From: Pacificimonas sp036351775
GTDB taxonomy: Bacteria > Pseudomonadota > Alphaproteobacteria > Sphingomonadales > Sphingomonadaceae
Direction: 5' to 3'
Length of the DNA: 64,000 bases
NCBI GenBank assembly: GCA_036351775.1
Contig: JAZBPX010000045.1
Location: 59,189-123,188 of the forward strand
Shown in pieces: positions 31,561-40,062 of the stretch (the first letter of the stretch is position 1; each line of letters opens with the position of its first letter). The notes below the pieces were generated by a model that worked only from the letters and a program-made list of their open reading frames with translations, was not told the DNA's origin and did no database searches. The position numbers and the translations under genes are program-made.

Positions 31561-32802
31561 ATGCTCCTCGCCCGCTTCGACCGCTATCTGTTCCGGCTGA
31601 TCCTGCTGCCGCTTGTCGCGACGCTGATCATTGCCGCGATGCTGCTGCTGCTCGACAAGATGCTGCGGCTGTTCGATTTCGTCGTGAACGAAGGCGGGCC
31701 GATTTCGGTGGTCTGGCGGCTGCTGGGAAACAGTTTTCCGGAATATCTGGGGCTCGGCATTCCGGTCGGCCTGCTGATCGGTATCCTCCTCGCCTTTCGG
31801 AAGCTGGCCCTGTCGAGCGAACTTGACGCGATGCGGGCGGTCGGGATTTCCTACGTCCGGATGCTGCGCGTGCCATATCTTTATGCCGCGCTGCTGGCCG
31901 GGCTCACGCTGCTGATCGTGGGCTTCGTGCAGCCGGTGACGCGCTACGCCTATGACGGCCTGGAGTTCGAGCTGAGGTCCGGCGCGCTGGGTGCCAGCAT
32001 CGACGTTGGTGCCTTCGTGAAGGTGGCGGAGGGAACCACCCTGCGTGTCGAGGAAAGCCGCGACGGCGGCAGCGACCTGCGCGGGATTTTCCTCAACAGC
32101 CGCGACGATGAGGGGCGCACGGCAACGGCGACGGCGGCGCGCGGGACGTTCCTGTCCACAGACGATCCGGACATCATCCTGCTGCGGCTGGCCGAAGGGA
32201 CGCTGGTGCATGACGGGCCGGAGCAGCCCGAACCGCGCGTCCTTTCTTTCGAAAATTACGACCTCGCCATCCCGTTGCCGGAGATCACGGTGTTCCGGGC
32301 GCGCGGGGCGGACGGCGACCGGCTGGAGCTGACTTTGCCGGAGCTTTACGCCGCCGCCGGCGAACGCGCGGACCTGACCGCCTATGAACGCAGGCGGATC
32401 GAGGCGAATTATCACCGGCGCCTGGTGCAGGTGTTCGTGCCGTTCGTCATCCCCCTGCTCGCCATCGCGCTTGCCGTGCCGCCAAAACGGTCGTCGAGCG
32501 CGGTCGGCGTGTTCGCGGCGCTGATCATCCTCGTCGTCTATAATGAACTGTCGGAGACCGCCGAGCGCATGGGCGGCGCGGGGGAGGTTCCGATTGCCCT
32601 GACGCAGTGGGCCGCCTTTGCGGCCTTTACGGCCATGTGCGCGTGGTTCTTCTACGTGCTCGCCTTCAAGCCGGCGGGGCAGCCGATTGGCGGTCTGGAA
32701 GCGGCCGTGGCCAGAATAGCGAAGCCCGTACGCGCCCTGCTGCGCTGGCTGCGGATGCGCCTTCGCGGCAGCGGCCGGGCGGTAGCGGGGCCAGCAGAGT
32801 AA
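31561..32802 (+). CDS. lptF: LPS export ABC transporter permease LptF
   Basis: One of the two permeases of the LptB2FG complex that extracts lipopolysaccharide from the inner membrane. The 413-residue protein has the YjgP/YjgQ fold: about three N-terminal helices, a periplasmic beta-jellyroll (about 135-270) and three C-terminal helices. Typical segments are FDRYLFRLILLPLVATLII at the start and VFVPFVIPLLAIALAVPP later. The start at 31561 lies 80 bases after a G-rich repeat. It overlaps lptG by one base (TAATG). Confidence 0.93.
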   Translation: MLLARFDRYLFRLILLPLVATLIIAAMLLLLDKMLRLFDFVVNEGGPISVVWRLLGNSFPEYLGLGIPVGLLIGILLAFRKLALSSELDAMRAVGISYVRMLRVPYLYAALLAGLTLLIVGFVQPVTRYAYDGLEFELRSGALGASIDVGAFVKVAEGTTLRVEESRDGGSDLRGIFLNSRDDEGRTATATAARGTFLSTDDPDIILLRLAEGTLVHDGPEQPEPRVLSFENYDLAIPLPEITVFRARGADGDRLELTLPELYAAAGERADLTAYERRRIEANYHRRLVQVFVPFVIPLLAIALAVPPKRSSSAVGVFAALIILVVYNELSETAERMGGAGEVPIALTQWAAFAAFTAMCAWFFYVLAFKPAGQPIGGLEAAVARIAKPVRALLRWLRMRLRGSGRAVAGPAE

Positions 32803-33899
32803 TGCGCCTCGCGCCCTGGCCGTCGAACACGCTGGCGCTTTATCAGGCGCGGCTGTTCGGGCTGCGCATCCTCGGCTTTGCGTTCGTCCTGATCGGGCTC
32901 TTGCAGGTGCTCGACCTGCTGACGGTGTCGGAGGATATCCTGTCGGTAGAAGGCAATGGCAATGCGGAGCTGATGCGGTACCTGACGCTGCGCCTGCCGC
33001 AGCTTGCCGACACCTTCCTGCCCTTCTCCGTCCTTCTCGGCGCGCTGGTCACCTGGTCGTCACTGAACCAGTCGAGCGAGATCACCGTGATGCGCGGCGC
33101 CGGGATGTCACCGCACGCGATCCTGATGCCGATGATGGTGACGGCGGTCGTCGTCGCGGCGCTGCATTTCTGGTTTTCCGAAACCATCCTTCCGGAGACC
33201 AACCGCGAGCTGGATGCGTGGCAGCAGGCGGATTACGGCCCCTTCGACCCCGAAGCGCCCGACCGGCGCAGCGACGTCTGGCAGATCGGCGATACCGACG
33301 TGCTGTTCGCCGAAGAGGTGGCGGGGGACGGCGCGGACACGGTCCTGAGCGGCGTGGAAGTCTACACGAAGGACGGCGGGCGGCTCGAGGCGCAGATCAC
33401 GGCGGCGTCCGCGCGGCCGGTCGCGGGCGGCTGGCAGCTGTCGGATGCGCGGCGGTTCGACGTTGCGCGCGGCGCGATGGTCGATGTGGGCGCGCCGGTG
33501 GTGGGCGCCGGGATCGATCCGCAGCGCTATGAGATCATCCTGCCCGATCCGGACGAGGTGAACGCCGCCGAGCTGCGCGCGTCCATCCGCGAGCTGGAGG
33601 CGGCGGGGGTGGCAACGGACGGGCTGAAGACCTCCCTGTACCAGAAATATGTGAAGCCGCTGTCCGCGATCCTGATGCCGCTTCTGGGCGCGGTTGCGGG
33701 CTTTGGTCTGGCGCGGTCGGGGCAGCTGTTCATGCGGACGGTGATCGGGCTCGCGCTCGGCTTTGCCTATTTCGTGGCGGACAATGCGATGCTGGCGATG
33801 GGCGAGTTCGGTGCCACGCCGCCGATCCTGGCGGCGTGGGGACCGTTCCTGCTGTTCTTTCTGGTGGGTGAGGCGCTGATTTTTCGCACGGAGGAATAG
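32802..33899 (+). CDS. lptG: LPS export ABC transporter permease LptG
   Basis: Partner of LptF in the lipopolysaccharide exporter. From the ATG at 32802 it has 365 residues with the same architecture: N-terminal helices including GFAFVLIGLLQVLDLL, a periplasmic jellyroll domain (about 130-260) and C-terminal helices ending with GEALIFRTEE. The conserved segment EITVMRGAGMSPHAIL is the cytoplasmic coupling region that contacts LptB. Translation is probably coupled to lptF through the TAATG overlap. The 181 bases after it show no gene or clear terminator. Confidence 0.93.
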   Translation: MRLAPWPSNTLALYQARLFGLRILGFAFVLIGLLQVLDLLTVSEDILSVEGNGNAELMRYLTLRLPQLADTFLPFSVLLGALVTWSSLNQSSEITVMRGAGMSPHAILMPMMVTAVVVAALHFWFSETILPETNRELDAWQQADYGPFDPEAPDRRSDVWQIGDTDVLFAEEVAGDGADTVLSGVEVYTKDGGRLEAQITAASARPVAGGWQLSDARRFDVARGAMVDVGAPVVGAGIDPQRYEIILPDPDEVNAAELRASIRELEAAGVATDGLKTSLYQKYVKPLSAILMPLLGAVAGFGLARSGQLFMRTVIGLALGFAYFVADNAMLAMGEFGATPPILAAWGPFLLFFLVGEALIFRTEE

Positions 33900-34080
33900 G
33901 AACCGGCGGACCCGTTTCGTGCGTTGACCCGTGTAAGCGGCGCGGCGAAACACCTTCGCCTGCGCAACGGGGCCGCAAATTCGCCGCATTGCTGCCTATA
34001 TTAAGACGTTGCATAGCGCGCGCCTGCCGTTTGAGGCGGAAGCCGACGCGCCCGTTTGAGAATTTTCGAGGATCAATGCT

Positions 34081-34875
34081 GTGAACATCGCAAAGACGCT
34101 GAAGGCCGGGATGTGGAACAAGTCCCACTATCTCGACAGGATGACCTTCAAGGAACTGGTCGCCGCCTATTTCCAATATTATGCGATCCAGGCCTATCTG
34201 CTGCTGTCGGCCATCTCGATCTACTTCGCGGTCCAGAACCCGCCGACGCCGGTGCAGGGCCTGTTCGCGGGCGGCCTTGCCGTCGTCGCCTATCCGCTGG
34301 CCTGGTACGTCCTTCACCGCTGGGTGCTGCACAGCCGCTGGATGTACAAGTCGCCGCTGACCGCCTCCACCTGGAAGCGGATCCATTTCGATCATCACCA
34401 GGATCCCAACCATTTGGAGGTGCTGTTCGGCGCGCTGTACACCACGCTGCCGGCCATCGTCCTGATCATGGGGCCGATCGGCTATGCCATTGGCGGCATG
34501 GGCGGTATGTGGGTCGCACTGGCCGCGGGTATGCTGATGACGTGCTTCTATGAGTTCGTGCACTGTATCCAGCATCTTGCCTACAAGCCGAAGAACAAGT
34601 TCCTGCAGCAGATGAAGGCGCGCCACATGGCGCATCACTTCCATGACGAGACCGGCAATTTCGGCATTACCGACTTTTCGTGGGACCGCCTGTTCGGGAC
34701 CTTCTACGAGCGCGCCGACCGGCCGAAGAAGTCTGCGACGGTCTTCAACCTTGGCTATGACTATGCCGAGGCGGACCGCTATCCCTGGGTGCTGGACAAG
34801 ACTGGCGAAATCCACGACGCCCCCGTGCGGCGCGCCAAGGTCAAGGAACGGCTGGACGGCGCAGAAGCGGCGTAG
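34081..34875 (+). CDS. Fatty acid hydroxylase/sterol desaturase family protein
   Basis: A 264-residue membrane protein of the di-iron hydroxylase superfamily. The histidine clusters are HRWVLH, HFDHH, HCIQH and HMAHHFHDE, the pattern expected of the eight-histidine active site. Hydrophobic segments lie at about 35-85 and 120-165. Members hydroxylate or desaturate fatty acyl, sterol or carotenoid chains; in sphingomonads one possibility is hydroxylation of sphingolipid or lipid A acyl chains, but the substrate is not shown here. The start is GTG 34081, nine bases after GAGG. Confidence 0.85.
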   Translation: MNIAKTLKAGMWNKSHYLDRMTFKELVAAYFQYYAIQAYLLLSAISIYFAVQNPPTPVQGLFAGGLAVVAYPLAWYVLHRWVLHSRWMYKSPLTASTWKRIHFDHHQDPNHLEVLFGALYTTLPAIVLIMGPIGYAIGGMGGMWVALAAGMLMTCFYEFVHCIQHLAYKPKNKFLQQMKARHMAHHFHDETGNFGITDFSWDRLFGTFYERADRPKKSATVFNLGYDYAEADRYPWVLDKTGEIHDAPVRRAKVKERLDGAEAA

Positions 34876-34937
34876 GCGGCGCGTTCACCCTTGCAAAGAA
34901 CCGCTCGCGGCGGCACGTCACCGACAAACCAAACAAT

Positions 34938-35070
34938 CTCCCCTCCCTCGAGGGAGGGGTAGGGGTGGGTGAGCGCGCGCCGTTCCGGTGTGCGCCATTC
35001 CAGGGACCGAGCGCGGCCGCGCCCATCTTGTTCCACCCCCACCCCTGCCCCTCCCCGGCGGGGAGGGGAG
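34938..35070. repeat. G/C-tract inverted repeat, second copy
   Basis: CTCCCCTCCCTCGAGGGAGG at 34938 faces CCCCTCCCCGGCGGGGAGGG ending at 35070 around a GC-rich centre. Same family as at 31290. It occupies most of the 202-base gap before the next gene, and its right end supplies the purine-rich sequence in front of that gene's TTG start. Confidence 0.75.
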
Positions 35071-35077
35071 ACGTATT

Positions 35078-36220
35078 TTGAACGACCTGATCATCCGGCC
35101 GGTGAAGACAAAGGCCGATCGCCGCGCCTTCGTAGACCTGCCCTGGGCCCTTTACAGCGACGATCCGAAGTGGCGGCCGCCGCTGAAAATGGACGTCCAC
35201 AACCTCATTGCCGGGCCGAAAACTAACCCCTGGTTCCTGCATGCCGAAGCCGCCTTCTGGCTGGCCGAGCGCGGCGGCAAGGTCGTCGGGCGGATCAGCG
35301 CGCAGGTCGACGAACTCGTCCTTGAGCATATGGGTCCGGGCACCGGCCAGTGGGGCATGTTCGAATGCATCGATGACCAGGCGGTTGCCGATGCTCTGTT
35401 CGCCGCCGCGGCCAACTGGCTGTCGGCGAAGCGCATGACGCGGATGCTAGGGCCGTTCAGCCTGTCCATCTGGGACGAACCGGGCCTTCTGGTGCAGGGC
35501 TTCGAGCTGCCGCCGACGGTGATGATGGGCCATCACCTGCCCTATTATAAGCGGCTGGTGCACGGCGCTGGCCACGCCGAGGCGAAGACGCTCTACGCCT
35601 ATGAACTCGCCATCGATCAAGGTTTTCCCAAGAATGTGAACCGCATCGTGGAGTTCGCGGAGAAGTCGGATCGCATCGTCATGCGCCGGGTCGACAAGAG
35701 CCGGTTCGACGAGGAAGCGGCGCTGATCCTCGACATCCTGAACGACGCCTGGTCGGATAACTGGGGCTTCGTCCCGCTGACCGACGCAGAGGTCGCGCAT
35801 GTCGGCAAGAAACTGAAGCCGATCGTCTATGAGGATTTCATTCGTATCTGCGAGGTGGACGGCGAGCCGGTGGCGTTCATGATCACCCTGCCCGACCTGA
35901 ACGAGCTGACCTGCGACCTGAACGGGACGCTGCTGCCCTTTGGCTGGGCGAAGCTGCTGTGGCGGCTGCGGCGCCTGAACGTCGACCGGGTGCGCGTGCC
36001 GCTGATGGGCGTCAGGAAGAGTCACCAGTCGGGGCGCGTGGCGACCTTCATGGCGTTCCTGATGATCGAACATATCCGCCGCGACGCGGTTGGAAAATAC
36101 GGCGTGCAGCGCGGCGAGATCGGCTGGATCCTCGACGATAACGGCCCGATGCTTAGTATCGCCGACGTGATCGAATCGAAGATCACGAAGACGTACAAGG
36201 TGTATGAGAAGGCGCTTTAG
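35078..36220 (+). CDS. GNAT-like N-acetyltransferase-fold protein of unknown substrate
   Basis: The 380-residue cytosolic protein has the features of a conserved bacterial family with an acyltransferase-like fold: an N-terminal DRRAFVDLPWALYSDDPKW stretch, PFSLSIWDEPGLLVQGF in the middle and a C-terminal GNAT-like part including KSHQSGRVATFM and EIGWILDDNGPMLSIADVIE. Its reaction is not known. I chose TTG 35078 (reads MNDLIIRPVKTK) because GGGGAGGGGAG lies a few bases upstream; no ATG occurs before the conserved region except far upstream within the repeat. Parts of this family have been annotated as dATP pyrophosphohydrolase without strong basis. Confidence 0.75.
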   Translation: MNDLIIRPVKTKADRRAFVDLPWALYSDDPKWRPPLKMDVHNLIAGPKTNPWFLHAEAAFWLAERGGKVVGRISAQVDELVLEHMGPGTGQWGMFECIDDQAVADALFAAAANWLSAKRMTRMLGPFSLSIWDEPGLLVQGFELPPTVMMGHHLPYYKRLVHGAGHAEAKTLYAYELAIDQGFPKNVNRIVEFAEKSDRIVMRRVDKSRFDEEAALILDILNDAWSDNWGFVPLTDAEVAHVGKKLKPIVYEDFIRICEVDGEPVAFMITLPDLNELTCDLNGTLLPFGWAKLLWRLRRLNVDRVRVPLMGVRKSHQSGRVATFMAFLMIEHIRRDAVGKYGVQRGEIGWILDDNGPMLSIADVIESKITKTYKVYEKAL

Positions 36221-36546
36221 CGCGCGAAGCCGAGAAACGTCGCGAGAGCGGCGCTGGCCAAGGTGAGGTCATCGGTACTGAGGTGCCCGATAACCTGCCG
36301 CACATAGCTGCGTTTGATCGACAGGACCTTGTCGATCATCAGGAAGCTTTCCTGGCTTAAACCATTGACATCGCTGGGCTCGACGCGAAGGCGCAAAATA
36401 TCCGCATCCACCGGCGTCGTCGTGAACGGGACGATGGCGAGCGAATCGGTTCCTGCAAACCGGTCAGACTGCACCACCAGCGCGGGCCGCGGTTTCCGGA
36501 CATAGTCGCCCCGACCCGCGAAGATGAGAATGTCGCCGCGTTTCAC
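36217..36546 (-). CDS. MazF/PemK-like toxin of a type II toxin-antitoxin pair
   Basis: A 109-residue protein with the PemK fold: MKRGDILIFAGRGDYVRKPR begins the domain, PALVVQSD and VPFTTTP follow the family pattern, and KVLSIKRSYVRQVIGHL ends it. MazF proteins cut mRNA at short specific sequences. The gene overlaps its antitoxin by four bases (ATGA), the antitoxin being translated first, as is usual. Its 3' end overlaps that of the GNAT-like gene by four bases. Confidence 0.88.
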   Translation of the reverse strand: MKRGDILIFAGRGDYVRKPRPALVVQSDRFAGTDSLAIVPFTTTPVDADILRLRVEPSDVNGLSQESFLMIDKVLSIKRSYVRQVIGHLSTDDLTLASAALATFLGFAR

Positions 36547-36758
36547 TCCTCGTCATCGGGCCAGGCGGCAATGGACTCGATGAACGCCTGATCTTCTTCT
36601 TCGGTCGGTGAGTTCGCGATAGCGAGAGATGCGCGGCGAGCCTCCTCGATGAACTTCGGATCATCGGGGTCGGGCAACCACATCTGGACGAGCTTCAGGC
36701 CCTTGGCGCGCTGCTGCGCGCGGTAGCGCTGCTGGCGCTCTCTGACTGAATCCGGCAC
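36543..36758 (-). CDS. MazE-like antitoxin (DUF3018 family)
   Basis: A 71-residue acidic protein that should neutralise the MazF-like toxin and repress the operon. The GTG at 36758 gives MPDSVRERQQRYRAQQRAKG, which fits the family N-terminus (MP-x-SV-x-ER, then a basic helix and VQ-x-W-x-PD), and AGGGAA lies about ten bases upstream. An in-frame ATG at 36791 would lie next to a palindrome, has no ribosome-binding site and adds eleven unrelated residues. The C-terminal half is strongly acidic (SPTEEEDQAF), the part expected to wrap the toxin. Confidence 0.8.
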   Translation of the reverse strand: MPDSVRERQQRYRAQQRAKGLKLVQMWLPDPDDPKFIEEARRASLAIANSPTEEEDQAFIESIAAWPDDEE

Positions 36759-36777
36759 GGTGAAACTTTCCCTGGGC

Positions 36778-36789
36778 GTTACATGTAAC
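36778..36789. promoter_or_regulatory. Perfect 12-bp palindrome, candidate antitoxin operator
   Basis: GTTACATGTAAC is a perfect palindrome 20 bases upstream of the antitoxin GTG start. Its position between the probable promoter and the start codon is that of an autoregulatory operator of toxin-antitoxin operons. Confidence 0.6.
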
Positions 36790-36842
36790 ATAGGCTGCCA
36801 TGCGCCCGTCCGCAACTCTCGGCCTTTGAAGGTCCAACGCCT

Positions 36843-37616
36843 TTAGTCCGCGACTTCGATCCAGACTGGAGTGTGGTCCGACGCCTTTTCGCGGCCGCGA
36901 TATTCGCGGTCGACCTGGGCGTCGATCAAGCGGTCGGCGAGCTGGGGTGAGAGGAGGTGGTGGTCGATGCGGAGGCCCGCATCACGCGGCCACGCGCCCG
37001 CCTGATAGTCCCAGAAGGTGTAGAGCTTGTCGTCGCGCGGATGGACGGCGCGCAGGGCCTCCAGCCACCCCTGCCCCAGGATCGCGCGGTAGGCGGCGCG
37101 GCTTTCCGGCTGGACCAGCGCATCGCCGCCCATCGCGCGCATGGAAAACACATCCCGGTCCTCTGGCGCGACGTTGAAATCGCCGGTGATGCAGGTGGGC
37201 TGTTCGCGGTCATAGAGATGCTGCGCGCGCTCGTGCAGGCGCCGCATCCAAGAGAGCTTGTAGTCGAACTTCGGTCCGGGCTGCGGGTTGCCGTTGGGCA
37301 GGTAGAGGCCCGCTATGCGGACGCCCCTGTAGTCGCATTCGAGATAGCGCGCCTGCTCGTCCTCGTCATCGCCGGGCAGGCCGGTCTGTATGAGGTCGGC
37401 GGGCTCTTTCGTCAGGATCGCGACGCCGTTGAAGCCTTTCTGGCCGTGAACGAGCGCGTGGTAGCCCGCCGCCTCGATATCCTTCACGGGGAACAGGTCG
37501 GTCTGCGACTTGATCTCCTGCAGGCAGGCGACGTCGGGCTGCGTCTCCTTCAGCCATTCGATCAGGCGGGGCAGACGGGCCTTGATGCCGTTGACGTTGT
37601 AGGTGGCGATACGCAT
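36843..37616 (-). CDS. xth: Exodeoxyribonuclease III
   Basis: An AP endonuclease and 3'-exonuclease of base-excision repair, 257 residues. Family motifs appear in order: TYNVNGIKARL, CLQEIKSQ, GFNGVAIL, ITGDFNVAPEDRDV, DYQAGAWPRDAGLRIDHHLL and SDHTPVW. The metal-binding glutamate and catalytic Asp-His pair are intact. It starts 24 bases before the erpA stop region on the same strand and is probably cotranscribed with erpA. Confidence 0.95.
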   Translation of the reverse strand: MRIATYNVNGIKARLPRLIEWLKETQPDVACLQEIKSQTDLFPVKDIEAAGYHALVHGQKGFNGVAILTKEPADLIQTGLPGDDEDEQARYLECDYRGVRIAGLYLPNGNPQPGPKFDYKLSWMRRLHERAQHLYDREQPTCITGDFNVAPEDRDVFSMRAMGGDALVQPESRAAYRAILGQGWLEALRAVHPRDDKLYTFWDYQAGAWPRDAGLRIDHHLLSPQLADRLIDAQVDREYRGREKASDHTPVWIEVAD

Positions 37617-37640
37617 GCGCGGTCGCCTAGCAGGATTGGC

Positions 37641-37967
37641 CTAGACCGAGAAGGAGGTGCCGCAGCCGCAGCCGGACGCGGCCTGCGGATTGGTGACGGC
37701 GAAGTGCGAGCCGCCAAGGTTCGAGACGAAATCAACTTCGGACCCCGTTACGAGGTCAAGGCTGACCGGATCGACGACGAGCTTGACGCCGTCGCGTTCG
37801 ACGATGGCATCATCACCGTCGGGTTCGGTTTCGAGGCCGAAGCGGTACTGGAAACCGGCGCAGCCGCCGCCCTCCACGCTGAGGCGGAGGATCGCGGGCG
37901 CGGCCTGCTTCTCGGCGATCTTGCGAACGCGCTGGGCTGCCGCCTCGGAAAGGGAAACGCCGGTCAT
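37641..37967 (-). CDS. erpA: Iron-sulfur cluster insertion protein, ErpA/HesB family
   Basis: An A-type carrier that delivers iron-sulfur clusters to apo-proteins, for instance the IspG/IspH enzymes. The 108-residue protein has the three invariant cysteines C36 (EGGGCAGFQY), C100 and C102 (SGCGCGTSF). It is followed by xth and preceded by the M23 peptidase gene. Distinguishing ErpA from IscA on sequence alone is not secure, but the isolated location away from an isc or suf operon favours ErpA. Confidence 0.88.
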   Translation of the reverse strand: MTGVSLSEAAAQRVRKIAEKQAAPAILRLSVEGGGCAGFQYRFGLETEPDGDDAIVERDGVKLVVDPVSLDLVTGSEVDFVSNLGGSHFAVTNPQAASGCGCGTSFSV

Positions 37968-38011
37968 GAGCTCAAGATAGGGCAGCGGACCGCCCTTCTC
38001 AAGACGAGAAC

Positions 38012-39121
38012 TCAGTTGCCGACCGCCGTGCCGGGCGCGGTGTCGCGGCTCGCGAGGATCGGTGCCTCAAAATAGGGCATCGGATCGACAGCGCGGCCGT
38101 CCACACGGATTTCGAAGTGAAGGTGGGAACCGGTCGACCGGCCGGTGGAGCCCATCTTGCCGATATCCTCGCCCGCCGACACCCGGTCGCCGCGCTTTAC
38201 ATGGATGCGCGACAGGTGGGCGTAGCGCGAGGTGACGCCGTTGCCATGGTCAATCTCGACCATCTTGCCGTAACCGCCGGACCAGCCAGCCTTTATGATC
38301 TTTCCCGGCGCGGAAGACCGGATCGGCGTACCGTAGGGGCCGGCGAAATCGACGCCCTGGTGCATGGCGGCGCGGCCCCTGAACGGATCGCGGCGCGGGC
38401 CGTACATGGACGTGAAGCGGAAATCGCTGGCGGGAAGGACATGCGGCAGGCTTTCCATCTCGTCCTTCATGGAATCGAGGCGGCCCCAGTTGGTGAGGAG
38501 CGCGGCGAAGCGGGGATTGGCATCGGCAGCGGCGCGCATGCCGGCACCGAGCGCAACCTCCGGACCGCCAACGGCATCGCCCTCATAGCGCGACGGGCTG
38601 AGGCCGAGACCCGCAAGCTGTTCGCGGCGGGCCGCAATGTGGGCCTCCGCCGCCCTGGCGGCATAGGCGAAGAGGCGTTCCTGCCGCGCTTCGACGGGCG
38701 CGAAGGGAGAGAGAATGTCGGCGGACCCGATCTCATCGCCGTCAAACAGCGGTGCGGCATCCTGAAGCGCATCGACATCGGCATCGCCGGAGATGACCTG
38801 TTCGATGATGTCCTGCTTCGCCTCCAGCGTCGCGGCCTTCATCTCGACGTCATTCCGGACGGCGGCGAGCTCGGCCTCCAGCCGCTGAACCTCCGCCGTC
38901 GTGGGCGGCACCTCTGCGCCCACCGTATTGGCGAGGGCAACGCCGCTGACGAACAGCAAATAGAGGGCGAGCACGGTCATCACGCCTGCGGCCAGCATCT
39001 GCTTTGCCGCCGACACGCGGATCACGCGCATTCCGTGGTCATTATGGTAGTGCATGAACTCACGGTCCCGGAAGACCCGCTTCAAACGCAACATCGGGCT
39101 GGAACGGTCGCCAGCTGCCAT
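38012..39121 (-). CDS. M23 (LytM) family metallopeptidase, inner-membrane anchored
   Basis: A 369-residue peptidoglycan endopeptidase or LytM-type regulator. One hydrophobic span (residues about 41-66) follows a basic N-terminus, then a coiled coil (about 75-125) and the M23 domain with zinc ligands in MHQGVDFAGPYGTPI and HLHFEIRVDG plus the YAHLSRIHV segment. All catalytic residues appear present, so activity is likely. The coiled coil plus LytM arrangement resembles the Sphingomonas/Caulobacter DipM-like or MepM-like proteins acting in cell-wall remodelling. Confidence 0.9.
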   Translation of the reverse strand: MAAGDRSSPMLRLKRVFRDREFMHYHNDHGMRVIRVSAAKQMLAAGVMTVLALYLLFVSGVALANTVGAEVPPTTAEVQRLEAELAAVRNDVEMKAATLEAKQDIIEQVISGDADVDALQDAAPLFDGDEIGSADILSPFAPVEARQERLFAYAARAAEAHIAARREQLAGLGLSPSRYEGDAVGGPEVALGAGMRAAADANPRFAALLTNWGRLDSMKDEMESLPHVLPASDFRFTSMYGPRRDPFRGRAAMHQGVDFAGPYGTPIRSSAPGKIIKAGWSGGYGKMVEIDHGNGVTSRYAHLSRIHVKRGDRVSAGEDIGKMGSTGRSTGSHLHFEIRVDGRAVDPMPYFEAPILASRDTAPGTAVGN

Positions 39122-39248
39122 AAACTCTGTCCCCCGGGAGCCGCGGTCATGCGGTCGGAAGCCGACCGGACCGGGTTGCCCCGCTATTAACCCTTACGCG
39201 GCATTAACATGAGCGCGCTTTCGCTAAGGTCTGGTTCACGCCGGGGCG

Positions 39249-40040
39249 TCAATCAAGCGAATGGTAAAAATCCGGGGTTAAACCGGCCTCCTGCCGCGCC
39301 GAGTCGTTGAATGGCGGCTTCACCCGCCCCTTGAAGTGGGCCTTCACAAGGGCCCGAAACCGTTCCGCAGGCGAATCATCTGTTGATTCGCAGAGGAAAC
39401 GAAACCACTTGTTGCCAATGGCGACATGGCCGATTTCGTCCTCGTAGATCGTCTGGACAATAGCGGCGCTGGCTTCGTCGCCCGCCGCGCGCAGCCGCGC
39501 CACCGTAGCCGGAGACACATCGAGGCCGCGCGCTTCCAGCACCTGCGGGACAACGGCAAGGCGCGCGGCCAGGTCATCCTTCGTATCGAGCGCGGCCTGC
39601 CACAGGCCGTCATGCGCGGGCAGGTCGCCATAAGAGGCACCGAGGTCGGCAAGCCGGTCAGTGAGCATGAGGAAATGCCGCGCTTCGTCATCGCCGACGG
39701 AAATCCAGTCTGCCGTAAACCGGGCGGGCATGTTCGCTCCGAAGCGCGCGGCGGCGTCCCAGGCGAGGTCGATGGCGTTTAGCTCGATATGGGCAAGAGC
39801 ATGAAGGAGCGCGATGCGCGAACGCTCCGTGCCGCCCCGTCCCCGCCTCGGCATCTGCGAGGGCGGGAGGAGCTCTGGCTTTGCCGGACGGCCGGGGCGA
39901 TCCGGCAGCTGCACGGCATGACTGGCGGCCAGCGCGCCATTGCGGAACCCTCGCGCGCAGGACTGGCTGAGCGCTGCCTTTTCCTGCGGATCGGCGGCGG
40001 ACAGAACGGCGAGCGCCGCCGTCCCGATTGTCTGCGGCAC
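39249..40040 (-). CDS. Ferritin-like domain protein (DUF455)
   Basis: A protein of about 263 residues with a helical bundle and the metal-ligand pattern of the ferritin-like superfamily (AHIELNAIDLAWD, SVGDDEARHFLML, YEDEIGHVAIGNKWF), where the glutamates and histidines would hold a di-metal centre. The function of DUF455 proteins is unknown; some relatives act on tRNA or are found with stress genes. I place the start at the GTG 40040 (MPQTIGTAALAVL), after the end of bcp; an in-frame ATG at 40103 would overlap bcp by 41 bases with an unconserved arginine-rich extension. Confidence 0.75.
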   Translation of the reverse strand: MPQTIGTAALAVLSAADPQEKAALSQSCARGFRNGALAASHAVQLPDRPGRPAKPELLPPSQMPRRGRGGTERSRIALLHALAHIELNAIDLAWDAAARFGANMPARFTADWISVGDDEARHFLMLTDRLADLGASYGDLPAHDGLWQAALDTKDDLAARLAVVPQVLEARGLDVSPATVARLRAAGDEASAAIVQTIYEDEIGHVAIGNKWFRFLCESTDDSPAERFRALVKAHFKGRVKPPFNDSARQEAGLTPDFYHSLD

Positions 40041-40062
40041 GCTTTCGGACGCGGCGCGCGGC

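Noticed and set aside
39181..39215. Second CtrA site upstream of the M23 peptidase gene
   Set aside because: Two TTAA half-sites are present but 13 bases apart instead of seven.
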